This document shows positions 6,431 through 15,678 of a stretch of 64,000 bases of DNA, in pieces; the first letter of the stretch is position 1, and each line of letters begins with the position of its first letter. Below the pieces are notes generated by a model. That model was not told the DNA's origin and ran no database searches. It was given only the letters and a program-made list of their open reading frames with translations. The position numbers and the translations under genes are program-made. Origin of the DNA: Solidesulfovibrio carbinolicus (lineage in GTDB: Bacteria; Desulfobacterota; Desulfovibrionia; Desulfovibrionales; Desulfovibrionaceae); assembly GCF_004135975.1 (NCBI RefSeq), contig NZ_CP026538.1, positions 3,844,001 to 3,908,000 of the forward strand, in the 5' to 3' direction.

Positions 6431-8536
6431 TCACTCCAAAGGAAACGTCACTTGAAACGTCGTGCCTTGGCCGGGTTCGGAGGCGAAGCGGATATCGCCT
6501 TTATGTTTCTGGACGATGGACAGGGCGATGGCCAGGCCTTGGCCGCCGCCTTTGCCGACGTCGCGGGTGGTGAAGAAGGGATCGAAGATCTTGTCCTGGA
6601 GATCGGCCGGGATGCCTTTGCCGGTGTCGGCCACGGTGATGGCGATGGCCTGACCCTGGCGGCGGCTGACGATGTCGATGCGGCCGTTGGGGGCGGCCTG
6701 GTGTTCTATGGCCTGGGCGGCGTTTATGAGCAGGCACAGCAGGAGCTGGTTGAAGTCGCCGGGCACGCAAGGCAGGGGCGGCAGGTCGTCGGCCAGGTCC
6801 GTGCGCATGGCGATGGGGTATTCCTGGGCGCTTTTGGCGACTTCGACGGTGGCCCGGATGGCTTCGTTGACGTCAATGGCCCGGCGGCCGACGGATTCGG
6901 TCTGGGCGAAGCGTTTGATGGAGCGCACGAAGGCGGCCACGCGCTCGGCCCCGTGGCGGCTTTCGGCCAGGGCCTGGGGCAGTTCGGCCAGCAGCATTTC
7001 CAGGTCGTTGTCGCGGCGGAAGGCGTCGATGGCGGCCTTGGCCGTTTCCAGCCCGGGTCCGCCTTCGGCTTGGGCCAGGGCGGTTTCATATTTGTCGAGC
7101 AGCGTCAGGAGGTGGGTCAGGCTGTTTTGGGCGAAGTCGAGGTTCCCGGCGAGGTATTGCAGGGGGGTGTTGATTTCGTGGGCCACGCCGCCGGCGAGCT
7201 GGCCGATGGCTTCCAGGCGTTTGGTGGTGGCGAGCTGGAGTTCGAGCTGACGCAGCCGGGTGACGTCGGTGAAGACTTCAAGGGACCCCTGGTAATCGCT
7301 GTCCGGGCCGACCAGCGGCGAGGGCGAGGCCATGATGACCACGGAGCGGCCATCGGGGCGACGCAGCCGCAGTTCGTAGGGGTCGGCCTGTCCCTGGGCT
7401 CGGGCGGCCAGGGATTCCATGAAGCGGCCGTGGTCCTCGGGACGCAGGAAGGCAAAAAGTGGCTGGCTGATGACCGCGTCCATGGATCGGCCGAGGAGAT
7501 CGCACAAGGTCTGGTTGGCAAAATCGACGCGGCCTTCGGGGGACAGCACGGCCACGCCCTGGTGCATGGCTTCGACCAGGGAGCGGTAGAGTTCCTCGCT
7601 GCGGGCCAGGGCGTTTTCGGTAGCTCGGCGTTCGGTGACGTCGCGGCATAGAACGACCTTGCCGGCGAATTTGCCGGACACGTCGCGCAGGGTTTCGGCC
7701 ACCACGCTGTAGTGGCGGTCCACGTTGGCCAGTTCCACGACGATTTCGACGGGCAGGCTGCGAGCTTCCTGGCCGGTTGGAGCGTCCAGGGCCGGAGCCA
7801 GCCAGGGAAGCAGTTCGACCAGGGGCCGCCCCGACAGCCCGGCGCAGGCGTCTTCGCCCTGGGGCGCGAAGCCGCCGTAATAGAGCGCGCCGCAGGCGGA
7901 CTCCCGGCCGAGCAGGGCCAGGGCCGGGGCATTGGCGTTTTCCAGCGCCCCGGCCGCGTCGAGGAGGAACAGGGCGTGGGGCACGGTCTCGAACACGGTG
8001 AGGTATTTGTTCTTCTCGTTGGCCAGGGCGCGGTTCTCCCGGGCCAGGGCGTCGTGAAGGCCTTTGTCCGAGAGTTCCTCCCAGCGCAGGACAAAGGCGT
8101 ATTCCATGCGCTCGAAGCAGGCGGCGACAAAGGATCGAGCCTGGGCCAGGCCGTCGCCCAGGACCTCGGCCCGGGCATCCAGGAGTTCCAGATAGGCTTG
8201 GCGGTAATATTTGAGCAGCCCCCAGAACATGGCCAGGGAGATGCCGCGCTGGCGGTGCAGGGCGGCCTCGCGCACGGCAAAGGCGGTGACGGGATCGTCG
8301 AGGTTGGGGGTCTCGGCCGGGTAGTCGGCCAGACGGCAAGGGTCGCCGGCCAGAGCGGCGGCCACGGCGGCGGACAGTCCGGCCACGGACACGCGCCAGG
8401 CTTCGACCAGGGTGGAGGTATAGGCCGTGTAGCCCTGGGCCTTGGCATGGGCCAGAACGCGCTCCATGAGCCAGGGTTCTTCCCGGGCCAGCAGCAGGGG
8501 CAATTGTTCGGTCCAGGCGGCGGATTCGGGCGGCAT
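6431..8536 (-). CDS. PAS-domain sensor histidine kinase
   Basis: 701 aa from ATG 8536, preceded by GGGAG six bases upstream; an in-frame TTG eight codons earlier lacks such a site. The order is an alpha-helical N-terminal region of about 165 residues without transmembrane segments, a PAS domain at about 175-305, a second PAS domain at about 310-430, HisKA with the phosphorylatable His in GGVAHEINTPLQYL (about residue 453), and a HATPase_c domain with an N box (LLINAAQAI), G1 box DTGKGIP, F box DPFFTT and G2 box GGGQGLAIA. It is a cytoplasmic kinase; no adjacent response regulator shares its strand. Confidence 0.9.
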   Translation of the reverse strand: MPPESAAWTEQLPLLLAREEPWLMERVLAHAKAQGYTAYTSTLVEAWRVSVAGLSAAVAAALAGDPCRLADYPAETPNLDDPVTAFAVREAALHRQRGISLAMFWGLLKYYRQAYLELLDARAEVLGDGLAQARSFVAACFERMEYAFVLRWEELSDKGLHDALARENRALANEKNKYLTVFETVPHALFLLDAAGALENANAPALALLGRESACGALYYGGFAPQGEDACAGLSGRPLVELLPWLAPALDAPTGQEARSLPVEIVVELANVDRHYSVVAETLRDVSGKFAGKVVLCRDVTERRATENALARSEELYRSLVEAMHQGVAVLSPEGRVDFANQTLCDLLGRSMDAVISQPLFAFLRPEDHGRFMESLAARAQGQADPYELRLRRPDGRSVVIMASPSPLVGPDSDYQGSLEVFTDVTRLRQLELQLATTKRLEAIGQLAGGVAHEINTPLQYLAGNLDFAQNSLTHLLTLLDKYETALAQAEGGPGLETAKAAIDAFRRDNDLEMLLAELPQALAESRHGAERVAAFVRSIKRFAQTESVGRRAIDVNEAIRATVEVAKSAQEYPIAMRTDLADDLPPLPCVPGDFNQLLLCLLINAAQAIEHQAAPNGRIDIVSRRQGQAIAITVADTGKGIPADLQDKIFDPFFTTRDVGKGGGQGLAIALSIVQKHKGDIRFASEPGQGTTFQVTFPLE

Positions 8537-8623
8537 GGGCGCTCCCGGAACAGCGGGCAAGGGTTTGACCTTGCGACACTCTTGCTGAAACGCCCAGGTT
8601 CGTCAATCGCCGAACCGCATTGG

Positions 8624-9568
8624 TCAGCGCGTCAGCAGATGGAGCACCAGCACGGCCAGGACCAGGGCGGGATAGGCGCTGGCCCGGTTGAAAAGCGACG
8701 CGGCCTGGGCGTCGTCGAGGGTGGCGGCCAGGGAGACGGCCGGCGGCAGCATGAGCCAGGCCCCGCCCAGAACGGCGGCCAGCACCAGGGGCGCGGACAC
8801 GGCCAGAGGCGAGAGCGCCAAAAGCGGCGCGGACGCGATCAGGCTGATCCCGAGCATGACCACGGCCAGCCGGCTGGCCCGGCGGCCGCCCAGGACCACG
8901 GGCACGGTGCGCGCGCCAAAAAGGGCGTCGCGCCGGGCGTCGTGCCAGTCGGCCGGGATGTTCTGGCCGCCGATCTCCCAGGCGAACACCCAGGCGCACA
9001 GGCCGGCCAGGAACCAGGGCGACGGCTCCGGGACCACGGCGTAGGCGGCGGCCAGGGGGCCAAGGGATTTGACCACGCCGTTAATGAGCGCCCGCAGGTG
9101 GGTGACGGTCAAAAGCAGGCAGTAGGCGGTCTCCAGCAGACAGCCGGCGACGAGCAGGCCGGCGCAGACGGGGTTTAGGGCATAGGCCCCGGCAAAGGCG
9201 ACCACGGCCCAGCAGACGAACCAGACAACGGCCCCGGGCAGGGACAGGCAGCCCCGGGCCAGGGGATGGCGGATAAAGGCCGCGTCGAGGTAGTTGACGC
9301 GCTCGTCCTCGCCGCTGCCTTCGAGCTGGAGCTTGTCGGAGCGGTAGTCCACGATGTCGTTTAGGGCGTAGACGGCGGTGTAGCCGGCAAAGACCGTGAC
9401 GATGCCCAAAATGACCACGGAGACGGGCGGCAGCCCGCCCCGGCACAGCAGGGCGGCGCAAAACGGGCCGGCCAGGTCGAGCAGGCCGTGGGGCGTGCGC
9501 GACAGGGCCAGATAGACGGTGAGAACCAGCCCCCGGCGCTCGGGGGCGGGGCAGACAGGGGCGTTCAA
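8624..9568 (-). CDS. UbiA-family prenyltransferase
   Basis: 314 aa, hydrophobic, with eight or nine predicted membrane helices. The first aspartate-rich motif is NDIVDYRSD (about residue 71) and the second is DWHDARRD; together they bind the Mg-diphosphate of the polyprenyl donor. The likely role is prenylation of an aromatic quinone precursor in the inner membrane. With cydAB and ubiE nearby, menaquinone synthesis is the best guess. The start is a TTG just after the cydB stop (GAGG nine bases upstream), so the start is less certain than the product. It is the last gene of the apparent cydA-cydB-ubiA unit. Confidence 0.83.
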   Translation of the reverse strand: MNAPVCPAPERRGLVLTVYLALSRTPHGLLDLAGPFCAALLCRGGLPPVSVVILGIVTVFAGYTAVYALNDIVDYRSDKLQLEGSGEDERVNYLDAAFIRHPLARGCLSLPGAVVWFVCWAVVAFAGAYALNPVCAGLLVAGCLLETAYCLLLTVTHLRALINGVVKSLGPLAAAYAVVPEPSPWFLAGLCAWVFAWEIGGQNIPADWHDARRDALFGARTVPVVLGGRRASRLAVVMLGISLIASAPLLALSPLAVSAPLVLAAVLGGAWLMLPPAVSLAATLDDAQAASLFNRASAYPALVLAVLVLHLLTR

Positions 9569-9572
9569 ACGG

Positions 9573-10583
9573 CTAGGCCTCTTCCCCGGACACGGCCTTG
9601 CCGCGAAAAACCCGGTATTGGTAGGCGTTGTAGAAAAGGACCACGGGCATGAGCCCGCCGACGACGTAGAGCATGACCCGCAGCATGTCGTCGGGCGCGG
9701 CGGCCGAAGCGGCGGTGACGGCCGGCGGCACGATAAGCGGGAACACGCTTAGGCCAAAAGCCAGGAAGACAAAGGCCAGCATGGAGGCGCAGTACATGAG
9801 GGGGCGATGCTCCCAGCCCTTGCCCAGGGCCCGGAAATACAGCGCCGCGTTGAGCACGGCCACGACCAGCAACAGCACGAAAAGCGGCGAAAGCCCGCCC
9901 TGTCCCGGCCGGCCGACCAGATGGCCAAGCGAGCCGTCCAGGGCGATGTAGCCGACGAGCAAGACCAGGCAGGCCACGGCGGCCGAACCAAAGCGGATGC
10001 CCCACAAGCGGGCGGCGTCCTGCAACGCGCCTTCGGTCTTGAGCACCAGCCAGGCGGCGGCGAACATGGGATAGAGGCACAGCAACGTCACGGCCACCAG
10101 GATGGGGAACGGGGCCAGCCAGTCCAGGGGGCCGCCCAGGTAGCGCAGGCCGTCAAAGGACATGCCCTGGAGGATGGCTCCCAGGAGCAGGCCATGGGCC
10201 ACGGTGACGGCCACGCTGCCCCAGCCGAAGACCTGGGTCCAGAACCGGGGATCGTCGGTTTCCGGGCGGTACTCAATGCCCATGCCCCGGGCCATGAGCG
10301 CAAAAAGCAGGAAACCGGCCGGCAGATAGAGCGCAGCCAGCACCGTGCCGTAGACCAGGGGAAACGCGCCAAAAAGCACGCCCCCAAGCATGACCAGCCA
10401 GGTCTGGTTGGCGTGCCACACCCCTTCCACGGTCTCGATCATAATACCCCGTCGCGGTTCGTTTTGCTCCACCAGACACAGGATGCCGACCCCGAGGTCG
10501 AAGCCGTCGGTGAAGACGTAGAGCCACAGGAGCAAGGCCAGTATCCAGTACCAGACGTCGGCGAGGGTCACGGGTGCCTCCAT
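9573..10583 (-). CDS. cydB: Cytochrome bd quinol oxidase subunit II
   Basis: 336 aa with eight or nine membrane helices. Family signatures include the N-terminal WYWILALLLWLYVFTDGFD segment, GVGIL, and VWHANQTWLVMLGG. CydB pairs with CydA to reduce O2 to water using quinol without pumping protons. It lies 117 bases downstream of cydA on the same strand and 4 bases upstream of the UbiA gene. In an anaerobe the oxidase serves oxygen detoxification. Confidence 0.95.
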   Translation of the reverse strand: MEAPVTLADVWYWILALLLWLYVFTDGFDLGVGILCLVEQNEPRRGIMIETVEGVWHANQTWLVMLGGVLFGAFPLVYGTVLAALYLPAGFLLFALMARGMGIEYRPETDDPRFWTQVFGWGSVAVTVAHGLLLGAILQGMSFDGLRYLGGPLDWLAPFPILVAVTLLCLYPMFAAAWLVLKTEGALQDAARLWGIRFGSAAVACLVLLVGYIALDGSLGHLVGRPGQGGLSPLFVLLLVVAVLNAALYFRALGKGWEHRPLMYCASMLAFVFLAFGLSVFPLIVPPAVTAASAAAPDDMLRVMLYVVGGLMPVVLFYNAYQYRVFRGKAVSGEEA

Positions 10584-10700
10584 CGGCGCGGACGGCGCGG
10601 TTTATGGTCGCATGGGCGGCAAGGGCCGCGATTGGAACCGGCGTTCACCAAAAGCCATGGTCACTGCTGCAAAATGCTGCCGGACGTTCGGGTGGGGCGG

Positions 10701-12086
10701 CTACCCGACGACCGCACCGGCCCGGTGGGCCGGGGGCGGCAGCTCGTCCAGGTCCGGTCCCCGGCGCAAGCGTTTGCCCATGAAATGGATGAAAAGCCCG
10801 AAGAGCAGCGTGTAGGCCACGCAGAATCCGGCCAAGGACAGTCCGACCTCGCCGGCCGACAAGGCCGAATGGCCGTTTTCGGTGCGGATCAGCCCATAGG
10901 CCAGCCAGGGCTGGCGGCCGACCTCCCGGGTGACCCAGCCCATGATGACGGCCACGTAGGCCCCGGGGGCCAACAGCGCCCAGGACATACAAAGCAGCCG
11001 GTTTTCCCCGGCCCGCTCCACGGTGAGCCGGCCCCTGCGCCATAGCCAGATCGTCCAGGCCATGACCGCGATCATGGCCGTGCCCACGCCCACCATCAGC
11101 CGGAAGGAATAAAACGGCAGCACGATGGGCGGCCGGTCTTCCCTTGGAAAATCCTTGAGCCCCGGCACCGTGCCGGTGGGGTCGTGGGTGATGAGCAGGC
11201 TTAAGACATCGGGAATGGAAATGGCGAACACGTTGCGTTCGGCCTCGGGATCGGGCCAGGCGATGACATGCCAGGCCGCGCCGGTCCCGGGCTTATTGGT
11301 GTCCCAGTGGGATTCGATGGCCGCCACCTTGGCCGGCTGGATGCGGCCGATCTCCTGGCCGTTCAAATCCCCGACCAGGGCCTGCAGCGGCGCCAGCACC
11401 ACGGCGGCCGCCGCCGCGAACTTGAATGAACGCAGGAAAAAGGCGGTATGCCGGCCCAGCAGCACATAGACGCCCGAGACCGCGCCCACGACAAAGGCCG
11501 TCAGCTCCAGGCAGGCCAGATACATGTGGGAAAAGGCCAGGGGCAGGTCCGGGGAGAAGATGGCGGCCAGATAATCGGTGACCACGAACACGCCGTTTTC
11601 GATATGGCCCCCGGACGGGGTCTGCATCCAGGAGTTGGCCACCAGAATCCAGAAGGCCGACAGCGACGCGGCGAAGCAGACCATGATGGTGGCGAAAAAG
11701 TGCATCCTGGGGCCGACACGCTTCCAGCCAAAAAGCATGATGTAGAGGAAGGCCGACTCCAGCATGAAGGCCATGGTGCCCTCGAACCCGAGCACCTGGC
11801 CGAAGAAGTTGCCCACCGTGGCGGAAAACGGCCCCCAGTTGGTCCCGAACTGGAATTCCAGCGGGATGCCCGAGACCACGCCCACGGCGAAGTTTATGGC
11901 GAAAAGCCCGGACCAAAACCGGAACTGGCGGTAATAGACCAGATCGCCGGTCCGCAGCCACAGCCCTTCCAGCACGACGAGATAGACGGCCAGGCCGATG
12001 GTGAGCGGCGGGAACAGGATATGGAAGGCCGTGGTCAGGGCGAACTGCACCCGCGAAAGCATAAGCGCGTCGGCGAGAAAATCCAT
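10701..12086 (-). CDS. cydA: Cytochrome bd quinol oxidase subunit I
   Basis: 461 aa, the short Q-loop type. Visible signatures are RVQFALTTAFHILFPPLTIG with the N-terminal His heme ligand, GTNWGPFSATVGNFFGQVLG, the LAFSHMYLACLEL segment with the next His ligand, and the family motif EVGRQPWLAYGLIRT near residue 390. It carries hemes b558, b595 and d and oxidises quinol in the inner membrane. An AT-rich palindrome 33-56 bases upstream of the start is a candidate operator. cydB and a UbiA gene follow on the same strand. Confidence 0.96.
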   Translation of the reverse strand: MDFLADALMLSRVQFALTTAFHILFPPLTIGLAVYLVVLEGLWLRTGDLVYYRQFRFWSGLFAINFAVGVVSGIPLEFQFGTNWGPFSATVGNFFGQVLGFEGTMAFMLESAFLYIMLFGWKRVGPRMHFFATIMVCFAASLSAFWILVANSWMQTPSGGHIENGVFVVTDYLAAIFSPDLPLAFSHMYLACLELTAFVVGAVSGVYVLLGRHTAFFLRSFKFAAAAAVVLAPLQALVGDLNGQEIGRIQPAKVAAIESHWDTNKPGTGAAWHVIAWPDPEAERNVFAISIPDVLSLLITHDPTGTVPGLKDFPREDRPPIVLPFYSFRLMVGVGTAMIAVMAWTIWLWRRGRLTVERAGENRLLCMSWALLAPGAYVAVIMGWVTREVGRQPWLAYGLIRTENGHSALSAGEVGLSLAGFCVAYTLLFGLFIHFMGKRLRRGPDLDELPPPAHRAGAVVG

Positions 12087-12118
12087 GGCGGCTCCCAGGC
12101 CCGGCCAGGGCCATCACT

Positions 12119-12142
12119 TTAAAAATACGCAGGTATTTTTAA
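12119..12142 (-). promoter_or_regulatory. AT-rich palindrome upstream of cydA (candidate operator)
   Basis: Perfect 10-bp inverted repeat TTAAAAATAC (12119-12128) / GTATTTTTAA (12133-12142) with a 4-nt centre, in otherwise GC-rich DNA. It ends about 33 bases before the cydA start codon. It closely resembles the inner palindrome at 1974-2001 and shares ATACCTGC with the element at 21532-21557. The symmetry and position suggest a repressor site; the regulator is unknown. Confidence 0.5.
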
Positions 12143-12212
12143 GAACACATCCCGCATGGCGACCGTTGCCGCCAGCTATCGCTCCTGTCCGCCCGCGTCC
12201 CGACGCCTGCCC

Positions 12213-12815
12213 TCAGGGCCGGCCGGTCTTTATGGCCACGCCCAGAATGAACAGGCACGTTTCGTGGTAGCCCGGCAGCAGGGTCAAGCCTTCCCGGGCC
12301 ATGACGGCGCGAAATTCCGGGCCGTGGAACCGGTCCTCCCGGGGATGGGCCAGCATGACCCGGAAAAGCGGATTGGCGTAAAGCGGCGGATAGATTTCCT
12401 CGAAATAAAACGCCCCGCCCGGCCGCAGCACGCGGGCCACCTCGGCCAGCCCCCGCCGCCAGTCGGGCAGGTGGTGGATGATGCCGAAATTGACCACCGC
12501 GTCAAAGGCCCCGTCGGCGTAGGGCAGCTTTTCGGCGTCGCCCAGGACAAACAGCCGCTTGTCCCAGTCCGGCCCCTTGCGCCGTCCGGCCGCCACCTTG
12601 ACCATGGCCGGATCCACGTCCAGACCGTGGTACAGGGACGGGGCGAAGCGCCGGGCGAAGATGGCCGCCCCGCCGCCGTCGCCGCAGCCGATCTCCAGAA
12701 CCTTAGCCCCGGGGGGAATCGGATGGGCGGCGCGAAAAAAGCCCACCTCGCGCCATTGGGCGATCTTGCGGACAAAACTGCGACAGTAGAAACGCTCGGG
12801 CCAGTTGACTTCCAT
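12213..12815 (-). CDS. Class I SAM-dependent methyltransferase
   Basis: 200 aa. Motif I is VLEIGCGDGGGAA (about residues 38-50), followed by an acidic loop GLDVDPAM, the post-I motif GDAEKLPYADGAFDAV and VLRPGGAFYFEE. This is the Methyltransf_11-type Rossmann fold. The substrate is not evident; small molecules or quinone/lipid precursors are possible given the neighbouring ubiE. The start ATG has GGGGA four bases upstream. An 86-base gap separates it from ubiE on the same strand. Confidence 0.82.
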   Translation of the reverse strand: MEVNWPERFYCRSFVRKIAQWREVGFFRAAHPIPPGAKVLEIGCGDGGGAAIFARRFAPSLYHGLDVDPAMVKVAAGRRKGPDWDKRLFVLGDAEKLPYADGAFDAVVNFGIIHHLPDWRRGLAEVARVLRPGGAFYFEEIYPPLYANPLFRVMLAHPREDRFHGPEFRAVMAREGLTLLPGYHETCLFILGVAIKTGRP

Positions 12816-12901
12816 GACTTCCCCTCGGCTGCCGCTGCGGGCACTGTTCCATGTTGCACCAGACAGCCGGGGGCGCTGTCAAGGAAAATCTCTATTGCCG
12901 G

Positions 12902-13591
12902 CTAGAGCTTGCGTCCGCTGAACACCCGGGCCAGACCGCCGGTCAGGTCCGTCACGCGCCGCTGCGCAAAACCGGCCTCGCCCATCCGGGCCAGGAAGTC
13001 GTCATCTGCCGGGAAGGCGTCCACGGACTCGACCAGATAGCTGTAGGCGTAGTCGGTGCGGGACAGGAAGTTGCCCACCGGCGGCAGGATGCGGTCGAAA
13101 TAGAAGCGGTAGAGCGCCTTGCCGAGGGCAAAACGCGGCATCCCGAACTCCATGACGTGCAGTTGCCCGCCCGGGCGCAACACCCGGTAAAATTCCCGCA
13201 TGACCGCCACCCGCTCGGCGATGTTGCGGATGCCGAAAGCCATGGTCACGGCGTCCACGCAGGCGTCGGTGAGCGGCACGTCGCGGCAGTCGGCCACGCC
13301 CAGGTGGTAGCCTGCTATCCTGCCCTTGGCCGCCTTGGCCCGGGCCACCTCCAGCATGGCCGGGGAGAAGTCCAGGCCGATGACCGTCAGGCCCGGCCGG
13401 CGGCGGCGGATGGCCAGGGCCACCTCGCCGGTGCCGGTGGCCGCGTCGAGGACGGTCCCCTGGCGCGGCTCGATCATGGACACGAACGAGCGTCGCCACC
13501 AGATGTCGATGCCCAGGGACAGGGCGCTGTTTTGCATATCGTAGGAAAAGGCGATGTCCTCGAACATCCGCTTGACGGCGGTGTCGCGCAT
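12902..13591 (-). CDS. ubiE: Demethylmenaquinone/ubiquinone C-methyltransferase
   Basis: 229 aa from ATG 13591, with GGAG five bases upstream. Hallmarks of UbiE/MenG are VKRMFEDIAFSYDMQNSALSLG at the N-terminus, WWRRSF, motif I VLDAATGTGEVAL, the AFGIRN segment, LRPGGQLHVMEF and the C-terminal PVGNFLSRTDYAYSYLVESV region. It methylates the quinone ring as the last step of menaquinone synthesis. A UbiA-type gene lies about 3.3 kb away on the same strand, which suits menaquinone supply to cytochrome bd and anaerobic respiratory enzymes. Confidence 0.93.
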   Translation of the reverse strand: MRDTAVKRMFEDIAFSYDMQNSALSLGIDIWWRRSFVSMIEPRQGTVLDAATGTGEVALAIRRRRPGLTVIGLDFSPAMLEVARAKAAKGRIAGYHLGVADCRDVPLTDACVDAVTMAFGIRNIAERVAVMREFYRVLRPGGQLHVMEFGMPRFALGKALYRFYFDRILPPVGNFLSRTDYAYSYLVESVDAFPADDDFLARMGEAGFAQRRVTDLTGGLARVFSGRKL

Positions 13592-13710
13592 GGCGGGCTC
13601 CTTGATCCTGCCGCTTGCCGTGCAACGCAACGACAGCCAGGATGTGTTCTCTGCAGCAAAGTCGGGCTGTTTCTTGTCGTATCGGTTTGGCGTGCCAAGG
13701 GGAATCGGCC

Positions 13711-15093
13711 TTATTGGCCATCCCCAGCCGGCCGGACCAGCCGCAAGGTTTGCCACGCCCCGCCCCGGCAGCGCAACCACAAGACCACGGCCATGACCGC
13801 CGCGTAAAAGGCGAACACGCCCCAAAGCCCTACCACGCCGACGGAAAAGGCCGTCACCGCCAGCCAGGCCGGAGCCACCAGGGCAAAGGCCGACACCAGG
13901 GCGGCGGCCGCCATGAGATAACGGGTGTCGCCGGCCCCACGCAGCACGCCAAAGGCGGCATGGATGACCACGTCGCAAAACCCCAGCACCACCACCCAGG
14001 CGAAAAGCGGCCGGCAATAGGCCAGGGCCGCGTCAAAGGAGGCGTCGGCTTCGTTGGGCCGGAAGATCAGGGCCAGTTGGTCCGGGAAGCCCAGGAACAC
14101 GGCGGCCATGACCGCCATGTACACGGCCATGATCCGCACGGCGCTGCCGGCGGCCCGCACGGCCTCGGCCGGTTTGCCCGCGCCCATGGACTGGCCCACG
14201 ATGACGGCCAGGCCCTGGGACAGGCCGATAAGCGGCAAAAAGGCCGGGGTGTTGGCCGACAACACAATGCTCGTGGCCGTCAGCTCCGCCTTGCCGATGC
14301 GCCCGGCCAGGGCAATGAACACCGTGGCCGCGAACACGTCCAGAAACACCTGCGCCCCGCCCGGCATGCCCAGGCGCACCAGGCGCGCAAAAAGCGGCCG
14401 GTCAAAGGCCCGGCCCCGAAACACGCCATAAAGGCCGTCGTTGCGGCGGGTGAAGATGAGCAGGCCGTAGGCGCCGGCCATGGCCGCCCAGGCCGTGACC
14501 GTGGCCAGGGCCGAGCCGGCCACGCCCAGGGGCGGCAGGCCCCAGTTGCCGAAAATGAGCAGATAGTTGAGCGGGATGTTGAGGATGGCCCCACCGATGT
14601 TGACGCACATGACCACCCGGGTCAGCCCCCGGCCGCTGAAAAAGGCGGCCAGGGAGGCTTCGAGCACCATGAACCCGGCCCCAAGCATGAGCACGCGGTA
14701 ATAGATCTCTTCCAGTTCGCGCACCTCGGCCGGATGGCCCATGGCGGCAAAGATCGGCCTGGCGGCCAGCGCCAGCAGGATCAGCGGCGCAAACGACGCC
14801 AGGGCGAACCACACGCCCTGCCAGACCACCCGGCCGACCTTGTCGGTCTGGCCGGCCCCGACGTGCTGGGCCACCAGCACCCCGGCGTAGCCGGCCGTGC
14901 CCAAAAAAAAGGAGGTGAGCAGAAAGAAGGTGGCCCCGGCCGGCAACGAGGCGGCCAGGGCGTCCTGGGAATACCAGCCAAGGAAGATGCGATCGGTCAG
15001 GTGCATGGCCGTGATGGAACCCATGCCGGCGAGCAGGGGCAAACCGATGCGCAAAACGTGGGCGATGCCGCCCGGGCCATGCCAGCGTTGCAT
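13711..15093 (-). CDS. MATE-family multidrug/cation exporter
   Basis: 460 aa with about twelve membrane helices. ATG 15093 is chosen: GGAG lies eight bases upstream and the MATE fold begins directly after it (HVLRIGLPLLAGMGSITAMHLTDRIFLGWY). An upstream in-frame start at 15183 would add a Pro-rich extension without a ribosome site. Internal duplication typical of MatE domains is seen, with LGWYSQDALAASLPAG in the first half and an equivalent after residue 230. It probably exports organic cations with H+ or Na+ influx; the substrate cannot be inferred. It is divergent from the 15244 gene. Confidence 0.88.
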   Translation of the reverse strand: MQRWHGPGGIAHVLRIGLPLLAGMGSITAMHLTDRIFLGWYSQDALAASLPAGATFFLLTSFFLGTAGYAGVLVAQHVGAGQTDKVGRVVWQGVWFALASFAPLILLALAARPIFAAMGHPAEVRELEEIYYRVLMLGAGFMVLEASLAAFFSGRGLTRVVMCVNIGGAILNIPLNYLLIFGNWGLPPLGVAGSALATVTAWAAMAGAYGLLIFTRRNDGLYGVFRGRAFDRPLFARLVRLGMPGGAQVFLDVFAATVFIALAGRIGKAELTATSIVLSANTPAFLPLIGLSQGLAVIVGQSMGAGKPAEAVRAAGSAVRIMAVYMAVMAAVFLGFPDQLALIFRPNEADASFDAALAYCRPLFAWVVVLGFCDVVIHAAFGVLRGAGDTRYLMAAAALVSAFALVAPAWLAVTAFSVGVVGLWGVFAFYAAVMAVVLWLRCRGGAWQTLRLVRPAGDGQ

Positions 15094-15243
15094 GAGGCGT
15101 CTCCGCTGGTCTCCGAGGATAGGAGGCCGGGTATTGCAGCCGGGGGGAATCCCCGGGCTTGGCGAGGGTGCGGGTTGTGGCAAAGTTTTTGCTTGGCGTC
15201 AAGACGCCGGCCCGACGTCCGGCGACAAAACGAGGAGCCGATC

Positions 15244-15663
15244 ATGCCAGCCGCAACCCCAGCCGCCGTGGACATTCTGGACGCCCTGCTTCGGGCCGAC
15301 ACCGACACGCCCTACCCCGGCGAACAGGACCTGGCCCGGCTCATCCGCCGCGCCGCCGCTCCCCTGCCGCGCACGCCGGCCGCCCCTACGCCCCCGCCCC
15401 TGGCCGCCGTCCCGGCCCAGCCCAAGCCGGCCGCGCCCCGCCCCCGCAAGCGCAAGGCCACCCACTATCTGGCCCCAAAGCTCGCCGACCGCCTGGACGC
15501 CGCCACCCACGAACTGGCCACCCTGGCCGGCCAAGACGGGCAAGCGCCCCGACGCATTGCCAAGTCCGCCGTGGTCGAGGCCGCCCTGGCCCTGGCCCTG
15601 GCCGATTTCGAAGCCCACGCCGCCGCCTCGCCCCTGGCCGGCCGGCTGCTCCAAAGGACGTAA
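15244..15663 (+). CDS. Small Ala/Pro-rich protein with a possible DNA-binding C-terminus, next to parA
   Basis: 139 aa, ATG after GAGG. Residues about 45-75 form a Pro/Ala/Lys-rich linker ending in RPRKRKATHYL; residues about 72-125 (APKLADRLDAATHELATLAG, then KSAVVEAALALALADFE) look helical and resemble ribbon-helix-helix or small partition-protein C-termini. The stop is 15 bases before the ParA start, so the two are almost certainly cotranscribed. A role as the DNA- or cargo-side partner of the ParA ATPase is inference from this position. Confidence 0.65.
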   Translation: MPAATPAAVDILDALLRADTDTPYPGEQDLARLIRRAAAPLPRTPAAPTPPPLAAVPAQPKPAAPRPRKRKATHYLAPKLADRLDAATHELATLAGQDGQAPRRIAKSAVVEAALALALADFEAHAAASPLAGRLLQRT

Positions 15664-15678
15664 CCCATGGAGGCCGCC

